Below, piece after piece: positions 46,519-56,932 of a DNA stretch of 64,000 nt (position 1 is the stretch's first letter; every line of letters begins with the position of its first letter). Position numbers and translations under genes: made by a program. The notes beneath the pieces are model-generated. The model saw only the letters and a program-made list of their open reading frames with translations. It was not told where the DNA came from and searched no databases. The stretch is from Brasenia schreberi (taxonomy: Eukaryota; Streptophyta; Magnoliopsida; Nymphaeales; Cabombaceae), in assembly GCA_036023115.1 (NCBI GenBank), contig JAYKKT010000089.1:18595001-18659000 (forward strand), in the 5' to 3' direction.

Positions 46519-47200
46519 ACTCGAGCCACCTTGGCTCGAGTAATAGGTTCTTTTGGTTTAGGATTTTGTTTAGGCTTGGGATTAGGCCAACGTTTGGCCT
46601 TGGTTTAGGTAAGGTTTGGACTTGGTATTAGGCATGACTCGAGCCAAGGTGGCTCGAGTGATAGGGTTTGGTTTAGGTCTTGTGAAACTCAAGCCAAGGT
46701 GGCTCGAGTAGGAGTGACTTGCTCTAGGGTTCGGCCAGGATTGGCCTTAGGTTTTGGTTGCGTGACTCGAGCCAAAGGTGGCTCGAGTGAACTTGGTTTA
46801 GGGTAGAGTCGGGGCTGAGTCCTAGGTTAGGTATTGGTTGTCCTAGGCTAGTCACGGTTTAGGTTTAGGTTGGTTAACTAGTTGGCCAAGGTGAGCTTAG
46901 GGGCTGGTTCACGGCCAGCCCTTAGGCTAAGGTTTTGGGCTGGGATGACCTGCCTTTTAGGGCAGGCCTTAGTTGTTTTTGGGTGGGACACGGCTTGCTC
47001 TAGCAGGCCGTGAGTCTTAGGTAGGTGGCCTACCTAAGGCCGGCTAGGTCTTGGCGAGGAGAAGGACACACGGCCAACCTTGGCCGTGTGCTTTAAAGGA
47101 AGATGGCCTGCCGAATGGCAGGCCTGTTTTAGGTAGAAAGGGAGAAACACGGCCAGCCCTTGGCCGTGTTTTTAGGTAAGTGGCCTGCCGAATGGTAGGC
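46519..47200. repeat. Hairpin cluster in LTR F leader
   Basis: Four inverted repeats of one type occur at 46519-46541, 46637-46659, 46687-46709 and 46765-46788: ACTCGAGCC, a 5-6 base loop, GGCTCGAGT (the third has one mismatch). Further on are other stems: 'cacacggccaaccttggccgtgtg' at about 47067-47090, 'acacggccagcccttggccgtgt' at about 47147-47169, and 'ggcctgccgaatggcaggcc' at about 47104-47123 and again with one change at about 47181. All lie in the transcribed part of the LTR. Confidence 0.9.
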
Positions 47201-47593
47201 CTGGCCTTTGGTCGAAAAGGTGGAGGACTTGGTGAAAAAAAAAACGGCCAGGACTTGGCTGTTTCAATGGAGTTTTTAGGGGTTGTTTTGGTGGAGTTGG
47301 GTGGTCTAGAGAGGTTAGGGAAGAGGGAGTCTAGGTTAGGTTTAGGGGCTTACCTATTTGCAGCACCGCTCCAGCCACCACTCAAGCCGCCAAGCTCCGC
47401 CATGATCTCCACTCCCAGTCGGCTTGAAGAAGATGCTTGCTTGGTGCAACCGTTGCCTCCATGGGCCAATCCCATCTCAAACAAAAAACGCTTTGGGCCT
47501 ATGAGCCACTTTCTCTCTCATCCCCCCCCTTTATTTCATGTGAAGTGGGTTTCCTGGAGACTTCACCCTCAATGATTTCCAGCCCACTCACCT

Positions 47594-47603
47594 CTATTTA
47601 TAG
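47594..47603 (-). promoter_or_regulatory. TATA box of LTR F (site 1)
   Basis: CTATAAATAG on the minus strand, same context as the LTR A box, with 'gggc' and 'cccactcacctc' alongside. Confidence 0.6.
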
Positions 47604-49309
47604 AGGTTTTAAGTGGATCTTGGATCTTGGGTCCTGGATTTGGGTTTGGCTATCCGGATCCAATCCAAACTCAATGTGGATCTGGATCGCGGATCTCGGA
47701 TATTTTGAGATCCAGATCCAGTCTAAATATTTATTTGGGTTTGGATCTCGGATCTCGGATCTTGGATTTTTGAGATCCATATCCAATCCAAACATAATTT
47801 GGATCTGGATCTGGATATTTTTGGGTTCAGACCCAATCCAGATTTTTCTTCTACTCCTTGGTTTTTTGGTCCTTTCTGGTGCTTTTCACCGTCGGTTTCG
47901 AGCGGGCTTCGATTCATCGGATGCCCAACTCTGGCCTGGGTCTTCCCCAAGTCTTTCTTCCAACCAGTGTTCTGCTTTTCAGGACTTTTTCGGCGTTTGT
48001 TTCGGTCTGCCGTTTTGGTTTTTGGCCGGTTCCTATTGATATCGAACTCAGATTGCCGCACGGATTCCGTTCTTCATTCTGACGGGACGTGTCTCAGACT
48101 TTGGCCGACTTCCTCAGGTACTGGGCTTCTTTCTGCATTTTGGAGCTGCTTTGTGGTTTTTCTTTGACCCAAATTACATTTTTACCCTTTTGTCGGGCTT
48201 TTCTCCAAACGGGCTCTTTTTTCTTCCGTTTTTGAACAGGGGGTGGCTTCTGAAATTCTGGGCTCGAATCCTCTTCTTGCCTGGGCTTTTATTTTTTCTT
48301 TTGTACCTATTTTCACATTTTAAAATAGGTTGTTGTTTTGGCTCAAACGAGCTTTTTTTGTGTTTTTGAGAGTTTTTGATTTTTGGAAAATTCGGGGTGT
48401 TTACAAAGTCATCTCCGAAAGGCGAAAAACAGAAGCGTACGATCATGTTGGCGAAGACCCAACGCAGACGGAGTACTGATGCTGTCAGACCCCGCACAAA
48501 CCGTTCGTTTTGAACACAGCCGAAGGAGTCAAAATTCAATTTGGGTTGGATCTGGACCATATATATCCAGATCCCAATCCAAACCCATATGTGGACTTGG
48601 ATTTGGATTTGGATCCAGAGATCCAATCCAATATCCACATCCATGGCCCACATCACCTTCTCATAAATGGAGGTGGGGCCCACTTGAACTTCACGCGGGA
48701 TTATGGGCATGAGAGAGAGAGTGGGGGAGGATAAGATCAAGTGTGTGTTGTAATTAAGCTTGACTTGTGTGTCAAGTTTGGGGTTTAATCATGTGGGTTA
48801 GCCTAATTAAGCGGGTTTAGCTTGTAATTAGCCAAAACCTAACCTAGGGTTGCACCAACATGATATGATTAGGGTCCATGGGTCATGTAAAGGGAGCTCC
48901 TTCACCTAAACCTAACCAAAAAACCTAATCCTAGCCTTCTACCCTAATCAGGTCCTAATCCTAGCCTAATCACCTAACCCACTTTCCTAATCCCGGCCTA
49001 ATCCCAACCTAATCACCTAACCCACTTCCCTAATCCTTCCCTAAACCTAGGTTAATTTCCCTAAACCTAACCTAATCCTAGCCTAATCACCTAACCAACC
49101 TCACTAAACCTCACCCCAAAACCAACCCACCTAGCTAAACCCTAAACCTCTAAACCACCCCACCTAAACCTAGCACACAACCTACCCAAAACCCCTTGTA
49201 TCTAAAATATCTGGCCCTACCCTAATACCAGCCCACCTTACTACCTTACCACCATCCCTAGACCACCTAACCACTACCCCAAAACCAGCCCCACCGCCCT
49301 TCACAAAAG

Positions 49310-49317
49310 CTATAAAC
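49310..49317 (+). promoter_or_regulatory. TATA box of LTR E (site 2)
   Basis: CTATAAAC followed by a run of C and then 'ctagtgggcgggtttt', the same context as the LTR C box at 36718. Confidence 0.45.
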
Positions 49318-50353
49318 CCCCCCCCCCCCCCTAGTGGGCGGGTTTTCAGCTTTTGGGTCCTCCAATTCAAGCCGACCTTCCATTAATTCTCTCACCCACC
49401 CTTTCCAGCCCAGTCGGCTCTTCCACCTGCACCACCGCCTGCACAACCACCGTGCTCCACTTGCTCCACCACTCCCCAGCCATCCGTCGCCATCCTCTTC
49501 ATCCAGCCGAACCAACCAATCCACCACACCCGGCTGCTCCTCAACCAACCGCCGCCTTCCACTGCTCGGTTAGTACCCCGTACTCCACCTCACCTCTTCT
49601 CCACTCCCCCTCCACTCTCAGCCACCTACACTACCACCACCTTACCCTAACACCAGCCACCTGCCGCCACCACTCCCATTCGGCCAAGCCTCAACCAACC
49701 TAACTACCTGCCACTACCTAGACACCCTAGCTACACCCGGCCACTCCACCCAACTCCCTAAGATCTGCCCATATCACCTCGCCACATCCACCACCACCTT
49801 ACCACATACCCTAGCTAGCTCCCTTCCCATCCATCATTGCCTAACCACCCTAGCAGCCCGCCACCACCAAGTCCCCTTAGTCGGCCACTCAATTCGACTG
49901 TCACCTTTCCATTCGGCCAGCCACCCGCCAACCTTAGGTGCTCCATTAGACACTCCCTTAGGCTCCCCCTTAGTGCCATACTCCCTAACCTTATCCTCCC
50001 TTAGTGACCCTACTTAGGCGCTTCAGCCCAACACGCCAAAACCAGCCCATCCCTAGCAGCCGGCCATCTTTAAGGCGCCTCTCCCGCGCACCCAAGACAT
50101 CCGGCCAACACCTCCCCTTGCAGCCCAAGGTGAAGGCCAAGCACAAGCTCAAGTAAGGCATCCTCGGACCAGCTATTAGTAAGTGCCTAACTCGGTCCTT
50201 AGTTGTATACTTGCTTAAAATTCAATTCGATACGAGGTTGTAATAACGGAGCATAGTCTCCCCCCGCTTGTAATAACGTGGCTTGGCACACCCACACACA
50301 CGTGCACTCTCTTAGTTGTGCACGATTTGGAACACACACGGGCCTAATCAGCC

Positions 50354-50355
<2 letters not shown>

Positions 50356-50406
<51 letters not shown>
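50356..50406. repeat. (TA)n microsatellite in LTR E
   Basis: A pure TA run of about 50 bases, absent from LTR C at the same place (about 37680, 'tatttatataattt'). Confidence 0.9.
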
Positions 50407-50407
<1 letters not shown>

Positions 50408-50450
50408 TTTGACTTGCGTAGGGTTTTGCTTAAGTTGGGTGTGTTGTCTT

Positions 50451-51165
50451 TCAATTCAAGCACTCACACACATTGAGCCTTCGCTCTTATTTGAAAGACC
50501 CAAGTAAGGGCCGAGCTATACTATTTGGGTTTTCATTTCATGTCGTGTGTGTAAGTCTTTCAATTCAAGCACTCACACATATTGAGCCTTCGCTCTTATT
50601 TGAAAGACCCAAGTAAGGGCCGAGCTATACTATTTGGGTTTTCATTTCATGTCGTGTGTGTAAGTCTTTCAATTCAAGCACTCACACACATTGAGCCTTC
50701 GCTCTTATTTGAACCAAGTAAGGGCCGAGCTATGCTATTTGGGTTTTCATTTCATGTCATGTGTGTAAGTCTTTCAATGCAAGCACTCACACACATTGAG
50801 CCTTCGCTCTTATTTGAAAGACCCAAGTAAGGGCCGAGCTATACTATTTGGGTTTTCATTTCATGTCGTGTGTGTAAGTCTTTCAATCCAAGCACTCACA
50901 CACATTGAGCCTTCGCTCTTATTTGAAAGACCCAAGTAAGGGCCGTGTTATACTATTTGGGTTTAATTTCATGTTTTGTGCATAGTACTTCAATTCAAGC
51001 ACTCACACACATTGAGCTTTCGCTCTTATTCCCAAGACCTTAATCAAGGCCATACTGCAAGTTATATTTGGGTTTCATTTCATGTCGTGTGTGTAAGTCT
51101 TTCAATTCAAGCACTTACCCACATTGAGCCTTCGCTCTTATTTGCAAGACCCGAGTAAGGGTCCA
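50451..51165 (+). repeat. Seven-unit 105-112 bp minisatellite in LTR E
   Basis: 'tcaattcaag' or a variant starts units at 50451, 50560, 50669, 50774, 50883, 50990 and 51102. Each unit has 'cactcacacacattgagccttcgctcttatttgaaagacccaagtaagggcc' and 'catttcatgtcgtgtgtgtaagtctt'. The units at 50560-50880 are nearly identical, so the array expanded recently. Shorter, more diverged versions exist in every other type I LTR. Confidence 0.95.
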
Positions 51166-51757
51166 TATACATACCATATATATATATATCTCCCTTCAGC
51201 ATTTACATTACAAGTCATTTCCCTTCGGTTATTTACCTTCGGCATTATCTTTACATTCAGGTTTTCCCTTTGGAGTAACGTGAGTTTGCATTGCATCTAC
51301 GCCATACCACGAGGTAGGACGCATATTGCATCAAAGCAAGCTCCGCTCAAATTCGCCCATGTAGTGGAGTGTTCATAACACACAAACTAGGTGGCCCATA
51401 AAGGGATAAAAAGAAAGACTTAGGCACGTGCAAATCCACGTGATCTAAAATCTGCAATCGCATTCTAAAGACCCGAATTAAACACCTCAAACTGCTTCGT
51501 AAGCTTTTTCTCCCAAAACTCGATTTTTAAAAAGCGTACAGACTGACCGTTGCGCATCGGTGCAAGAAGGTCTGCGACGACAAGAGCTCACTTGCTCACA
51601 GTCACCACGTTAGAAGTCAGAATTAAAATATATCTTCGCTAGCTTAGGTAAGCTAGCTGGCATGCCCTGTTTATATAAATAGGCCTTAGACACACGAGAG
51701 GATCCGCTCCAAGCCCTGAGAAAGCCAAAGGCGGGGATTTTCTTGCATCTACAGAGA

Positions 51758-51776
51758 TTGGCACGCCCGGTGGGAC
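51758..51776 (+). other. Primer-binding site of Element 2
   Basis: TTGGCACGCCCGGTGGGAC, four bases after LTR E. Identical to the Element 3 PBS. Minus-strand DNA synthesis of this Tat-type element would start here from a host tRNA. Confidence 0.9.
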
Positions 51777-51897
51777 GTGAGCCTTTCAAAAATCGAGTTT
51801 TAAGTTAGAAGCTTGCGAAAAATTTTGTTAAAAAGGTGTCGTTTTTAACTTGTTTTCTTTGCTTGTACTTAGGAAATTTTGAAAAAGCTTGAAAAGC

Positions 51898-54348
51898 ATG
51901 TCAAAATCCAATCCAAGTGAAGTGTCGAGCCAAGGCTCATGCGCATCAAGTTCTCACTCTAGGAGGATTTTCAAAAACAAAATAAAACTAGATGAGATCG
52001 AGGACCTAAGAAGGGAGTTTGAGGCCAAAATCGATGCTCTCAGCCAAGAGGCTGAAGTAGGCGATTCGTGTTCATCAAACGGTGAACAAAGGCCTAAGAA
52101 AAAATCTGAAAAACCTCGCAAGCACAAAGAGGCCTCCGTAATGGAAGGCAACCAATACCACGAGTCCTTCACACAAAAGGACCGTAAAGCCCTACAACAG
52201 TTGCTGAAAGGGCAGAATAAAGAGAAAAGAAGCTACGCCCTGTCTAATTTCCTTCCTATGGATTACGAAACAGATAGTGACGATGAAATACCGAACTTCC
52301 ATCGGTATGATGGCATGGGAGACCCTAGGTCTCACTTGCAGCTTTTCTCGCGTCGAGCCCATAAGAAAAAAAAGGACTCGATGAAATGAGTGTATTGGTT
52401 CCCTTTATCCCTTAAAGGCACAGTTGCCAAATGGCTGGCTTCCTACGACTTAAGCCAGTTCGCTACTTTTGAAGAGTTAGCGAACTGCTTCATGCAAAGA
52501 TTTGCACACAACGTAGAAGTCACGTCGACTCTGAATACCTTAAGGGATACAAAGCAAGGCATGAACGAAGACGTACATGCCTTCATTATAAGATGGAGGT
52601 CACTTTTGGGCCAAGTGTGAGAGCCCATATCCGAAGGATGCGCAGTCATGCTCATCCTGGATAACTTTAAAAGCGAGTTAAAGACCCTTCTCTCGCTCCA
52701 TGAGATCTCAACTTTCCATAAGTTGATAAAAAAGGCATCCCTTTTCGAAACCAACTTGAGAAAAGGGACATACGATCACTTATGGAAAGGAAGTGCCGTT
52801 TCTAAAACCCGCCTGGAAAAGCCCATCACTTATGGGCTACCCACGATGGACAAAGGGGCAAAGCCCCATAAAATCGCCAATGTTCGGGTGGATCCAGGCG
52901 TGTCAGGCACTTCCAAAAATTTTGAAAAACTAGAAAACAAAAGGGAGCGAACCTTTCAAAAACCGGTTGAAAAACGAGAGTATACACCACTGGGGCAACC
53001 TGTGTCGGAGGTCCAAGACCTCCTACTTGCCCAAGGCATGATAGAATTCCCCGAAATCCCCGAAGGAGTCACTTCCAAAGGGGGGTATTTAAACCGATTT
53101 TGTAAGTATCATCGGCTCAAAGGCCATGATACCAAATGGTGTTTTTCCCTTTTAAATAAAATTGAGAACTTGATAGCAGAAGTCCGGCTCAAGGTCACTG
53201 CGGAACCTGAGCCACCTCAAGCTATCTTTAAAGAACCCTTTCCCAAACACGCCAGTGGCAGTGGGAAAGGAAAGGAGGTATGTACCCTCACCTTTTCTAA
53301 GGAACTAGCACAAAAACCAGAGTCTGGTCAACCCACTTGTGTGCCCACTCTTGTACTGTACAAGAAGCCCGCCCAAGTCGTCATTCGGGGACCACCGAAA
53401 GTGGAATCCCTGACAAAACCAGTTTTAAAACTCGAAGGTGCTCCTCAACTCATCCTTAGAGCCAAATTTAGCGCAAACCCTAGGCTGGTCGTGGGGGAAG
53501 TAACTAGATCCGGGAGGATCTATCAACCCCCGCACCTACAAGGTGCTAAAAAGGTGGTCAGTGTGCCTGGCCCCTCAAAAGCTTGTATCCCTTGTGTTCT
53601 GCCAAAAGCAGATAAGGATAAAGTCATCCTAAATCCTTATGACTTCAAAAACCACCTTTCAAAGATTCCTATCCACATGTCTATCCTAGAGCTTATACAA
53701 ATCTCGCCTAGGCATAGACTCGTGCTAGAGAAAATTCTAGAAAGGGCTAAGGTTGATTCGAACATAAGTCCGGAATCCTTGTCTGCCCAACTAGCTTTGT
53801 TAGGAGCAAAATCACCCATCACTTTCTCGGAAGATGATGTGGATAGGCCCTACGAATCCCACAACCAGGCCCTGCATATCGAGGTGGTTCTGAATAACCA
53901 CTCTCTGGACAGGTGCCTAGTCGATGGTGGAGGAGGGCTCAACATCCTTTCGCTTCATGTGGCGTATAAAATCGGAGTCACCTTGACTTCAGTGAACCCA
54001 AGCCCCATCGTTATCACTGGATACGATGGGAATGCGTCTAGACCTTTAGGATCCATCGAACTCCCAATAGAAACGGGAGGGATTGCACACACGGGGGTGT
54101 TCCATGTCTTGGACATCCACCCCCATTATAACTTGTTGCTGGGACGACCCTGGATACACAGCTTGTGCGCTGTGCCGTCCACCTTCCACAGGTGTGTCAA
54201 GATCCCTTTTAGGGACCAGGTCGTAGTGATCCTAGGTGAGAGTCACCCACAGCTTCAGGGGATTATAAACTCCCTTTTTTATCGAGCTCCCAGGCCCATG
54301 AGGCTAACCTGGGGCAAATTATGGTTGAGCCACCTCGGCTCGTGTTGA
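51898..54348 (+). pseudogene. gag-protease frame of Element 2
   Basis: The start is taken at ATG 51898 ('MSKSNPSEVSSQGSC'), the first ATG after the PBS in the long frame. Gag has a coiled-coil-like basic N-terminus, the capsid part ('FLPMDYETDSDDEIPNFHRYDGMGDP...', 'KWLASYDLSQFATFEELANCF') and a CX2HX4HX4C zinc knuckle ('CKYHRLKGHDTKWC', about 53101-53142). The retroviral-type aspartic protease follows at about 53860-54230 ('LVDGGGGLNILSLHVAYKIG', 'YNLLLGRPWIHSLCAVPSTFHR'). The protease core reads D-G-G-G instead of the D-G-G-S I expect for Tat, which may be harmless. In-frame TGA stops at 52387-52389 and 52618-52620 break gag. The frame stops at 54348 and the following linker is in another frame. 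Confidence 0.88.
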
Positions 54349-54764
54349 ACAACCCTAGGAAGGTTTTATGTGTGAAGGGGCCGTCCAAAGCAGGTCCCCT
54401 CCCGATTCTAACCCTTCTAGGAAAACCCAAGCGTTCCCTATTTCCAAAGCCCCTGGACAAAAGGCCATATGAGCACAATATGGACGACAGCATGTTTCAG
54501 GACCACGATTTATACTCAACCTTTTCAAAAAATAGAAAATCGTGGAACATGTTAAACATGGGCTACACGCCCTACAAGAGTCTAGGGGCGCAGAAGCAGG
54601 GTCTCCTAGAACCCATCCTTCCTAGGGCCAACCCAAGCCGATACGGGATCGGCTATACTCCCCGAATATCGCTAGAGCCACCCCCTGTGACCACTTGGGT
54701 CAAGGGTGCCCTGGAACCTGTCTTAGAAGAGACCTACGATTTAGATCTCCTATTCCGAGTCTAA
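54321..54764 (+). pseudogene. PR-RT linker of Element 2, G-patch-like
   Basis: An open frame of 147 codons in a different frame from the protease: 'VEPPRLVLNNPRKVLCVKG', 'MDDSMFQDHDLYSTFSKN', 'NMGYTPYKSLGAQKQGLLEP', 'ANPSRYGIGYTPRISLEPP'. The spaced glycines resemble a G-patch, which in some retroelements follows the protease and binds nucleic acid. A homologous frame exists in Elements 1 and 3. It ends TAA at 54762-54764, just before a conserved acceptor-like site. Confidence 0.65.
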
Positions 54765-54773
54765 CCCGTAGTG

Positions 54774-54789
54774 TTTTCCCTTTGTAGGT
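54774..54789 (+). promoter_or_regulatory. Conserved splice-acceptor-like site before RT frame
   Basis: 'ttttccctttgtag|gt' with the AG at 54786-54787, directly before the ATG (54790) of the pol frame. Elements 1 ('TTTTCCTTTGTAG|GT', ending at 35068 on the minus strand) and 3 ('GTTTTCTTTGTAG|GT', ending at 43326) have the same pyrimidine-rich site at the same place. Some Tat-family (Ogre) elements are known to splice an intron between protease and RT. Use as an acceptor here is inference; no donor was identified. Confidence 0.4.
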
Positions 54790-55576
54790 ATGACGGAAGA
54801 TCCCTTTTATAAAAATACAAAAACATTTGAAAAGCTTAAAATAAAAAAAATCGAAAAAGAAGAAAAACCAAAAACAATGGAAAAACAAAAACTCGAAAAA
54901 AGAGTGCTTTGTATAGTTCCCAAGGTTCTTGTTTTACAAAAAGCCAAAAAAATCGAAAATTTGGAAAATACCAAAAAGATTTTGTACATAGCTGCTCCTG
55001 GTAAGACTTTGGCAAAAGAAAAGGATTTCGAAAGAAACGTCGTCTGCATAGCCAGACGAAAAATTTCGAAATCACTTGAAAATCCAAGTACAAAACCAGG
55101 TCTTTTTGAAAACCACGCATCAACTTCCCTCGGGTCTATAGCCCACGAGAATGATCAAAGCCCAGAAGTGGATCCCCTTGAGGAAGATCCCACTTCTGAG
55201 CTCCCAGAATTTCATAAAATTCTCGATTTTAAAAGACCTTCCCAATTAGTAGGAGGAGATTTCATAGAGGTGAACCTAGGGGATGATTCCAATCCCAAAT
55301 CCATCAAAATAGGCGCATGTTTGCATGAACATGAAAAGTTAGCATTCATTGCATTTCTACGAACCTATTTAGACATGTTTGCATGGACGTATGAAGACAT
55401 GCCGGGCATAGACCCCAGCATTGTCGAGCATCGTCTTCCCTTAGATGCAGGTGTAAAACCCATAAAGCAGAAGCTTAGGAAAATACACCCGAATGTACAC
55501 ACGCAAGTCAAAGAGGGTTTAGAAGATCTGCTAAAAGCCAGATTTATAAAACCCATTGCGTATTCTGATTGGTTGT
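54790..55576 (+). pseudogene. Pol N-terminal part of Element 2, up to LTR H
   Basis: The frame starts 'MTEDPFYKNTKTFEKL', passes a Lys-rich low-complexity stretch and then 'ENDQSPEVDPLEEDPTSELPEF', 'GGDFIEVNLGDD', 'TYLDMFAWTYEDMPGIDPSIVEHRLPL' and 'KARFIKPIAYSDWL', the RT entry. It is in the same frame as gag-protease. At 55577 the RT is interrupted by LTR H; the RT frame resumes at 60249 after the repeated GTTGT. Confidence 0.85.
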
Positions 55577-56921
55577 TGTAGACGTGATTTTATTTCAAAT
55601 CATGGGATTCAAAATCAAACCCTCGGACTACGTCGGGTTGCGCAAGCGTGCCAGTTAGTTTGCTAAAACTAACAAATTATGTTTTTCTGACTTCTTAGAA
55701 CGATTGTGGACAAGTGAGATCTTTTCGACTTAGGCCTTCTTGAACCGACGCTCAAGGGTCAGCCTAGACGCTTGAAATTTGTTTGAATCCGTTAATTCGA
55801 GAAAGAAAAAAAAAACCAGATTTTCCAAAGTTTCAGATTTGTGTTTAGGTTCTTGATTTCTGAAAATTTTCAGATTCTTAGATTTGCATAACCTGTTCAG
55901 TTTCAGAGGCCTATTCTCTGAATTTTTAAAAATATTTCTGATTCTCCAAAAATTCTTAAACTTTTATAGAATAGAGACACGTATGTGTAGAATCAGAATA
56001 TATTTTTATTTTATAATTTAGTTCTTTATTTTCTGAGAATTAAATACAGAATCAGAAACTGTTATAACATTCAGAACAACCCTGTTTCTGTGAATCAGAA
56101 GCTCAGAAAAACAACAATATCTCAGCACTCATTCATCCAATTTCAATAAAATTTGTTGTTTTAGAAAGATACGGATGTTAGGTTTTCAAAGAATCAAATT
56201 TCATCCAATTTAACTCAGTGGTTGCAAAGATATGGGCAAAAGAACAAAGGTCTGTTACTGAATGTTCTGTTTCTGTAAAACGCAATCTGGATTTTGTATA
56301 AACTTCACGGAGCTAATTGACTAGACAATAGTTTATACAAATTCCTCAAAATTTTATCTAAGAATGTCTGATATGTCTAGATTATTCTTGCAAAATTTTG
56401 AAGCAATTGGATTATCCGTTTGTCTATAAAAATTTCGTGATCAAATGCATGTGCACAGACAGTTTCATAAACCAGTTTTACAGAAAATTTCAGAAAGTTC
56501 CTAACGTGATTCTAGAACGAAATTCAACCTGTATTAGTCCTAATGATGCATGGAAATCATCTAAACATGGATTTTAATTCTGTTCATGAAGGAATCATGC
56601 ATGTTTGTATCGATATAAATGAAGAACATGGGCTCAAGGCCTTGATTCATGTACAAATTTCCAGAATTTGTGCTTTTTCAGATTCTCATGAATTAAAACC
56701 AATTTGTGCAAGAATTCCAACCTGTGTGAGTGAGAGGGGACGTAGGAGCACTTCGTCGGCGATCGTCGGACGTTGGAACCAGGCCGAACTTCCTTTTTCT
56801 CCTTCTTCTCTTCCTTTCTCTCTCTCTCTCTATTTCTCTGAATTTTCGAACTGAATGTTCCTGTTTTCTGGTTCCCTCTTGATGCTCGTTGGTTGATGCC
56901 CTTTGCAGCCTCCTTGAGGCT

Positions 56922-56932
56922 CCTTTTATAGG
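56922..56932 (-). promoter_or_regulatory. TATA box of LTR H
   Basis: CCTATAAAAGG on the minus strand, identical to the LTR I box. The captured cargo lies upstream of it in the sense direction, so this promoter would not by itself transcribe the cargo. Confidence 0.65.

Larger units (their letters stand above)
45275..48405 (-). repeat. Type I LTR copy F (5' LTR of Element 3)
   Basis: Plus-strand ends are TGTAGACACGAAAAATCC and GGGGTGTTTACA; the direction is minus, with the PBS just outside at 45271. It has a perfect CTATAAATAG box (47594-47603, minus) and a long series of 'ggatctcggatc/atccaaac' motifs upstream of it (47610-47840). A leader with several near-perfect hairpins (46480-47200) and five GAGC-N6-GCTC modules about 105 bp apart (45821, 45926, 46038, 46147, 46192) follow. 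It is not a close match to LTR D, so D and F are unlikely to be the original pair of one insertion. LTR E abuts it at 48406. Confidence 0.85.
48406..51753 (+). repeat. Type I LTR copy E (5' LTR of Element 2), 5'-truncated
   Basis: Its right end, 'gcatctaca' at 51753, is followed four bases later by the PBS, so it is a true 5' LTR in plus direction. Its left end lacks the TGTAAACACC terminus and the first 330-350 bases that LTR C has: it begins 'aagtcatctccgaaaggcg', directly against LTR F. It holds the 'atccaaatcc' cluster (48530-48640), a degenerate first TATA site (CTCATAAATGG, about 48660), a CTATAAAC box (49310) next to a C-run and a C-rich, G-poor stretch (48890-50150). A (TA)n run (50356-50406) and seven about-109-bp repeats (50451-51165) follow. 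Confidence 0.85.

Noticed and set aside
47437..48369. Plus-strand frames with repeated 'DLGSWIW' or 'DLDLDL' pieces (also the opposite strand)
   Set aside because: They result from the 'ggatctggat' repeats in LTR U3 and are antisense to or outside the retrotransposon coding direction.
45275..48405. LTRs D and F as the intact LTR pair of Element 3
   Set aside because: D is close to E and distinct from F over the first 250 bases, and the bases beside D (CCATG) and F (AAGTC) do not match, so they are not the two LTRs of one simple insertion.
50451..51165. CRISPR-like regular repeats
   Set aside because: Units are about 109 bp with no unique spacers, lie within an LTR and are plain tandem duplications in plant DNA.
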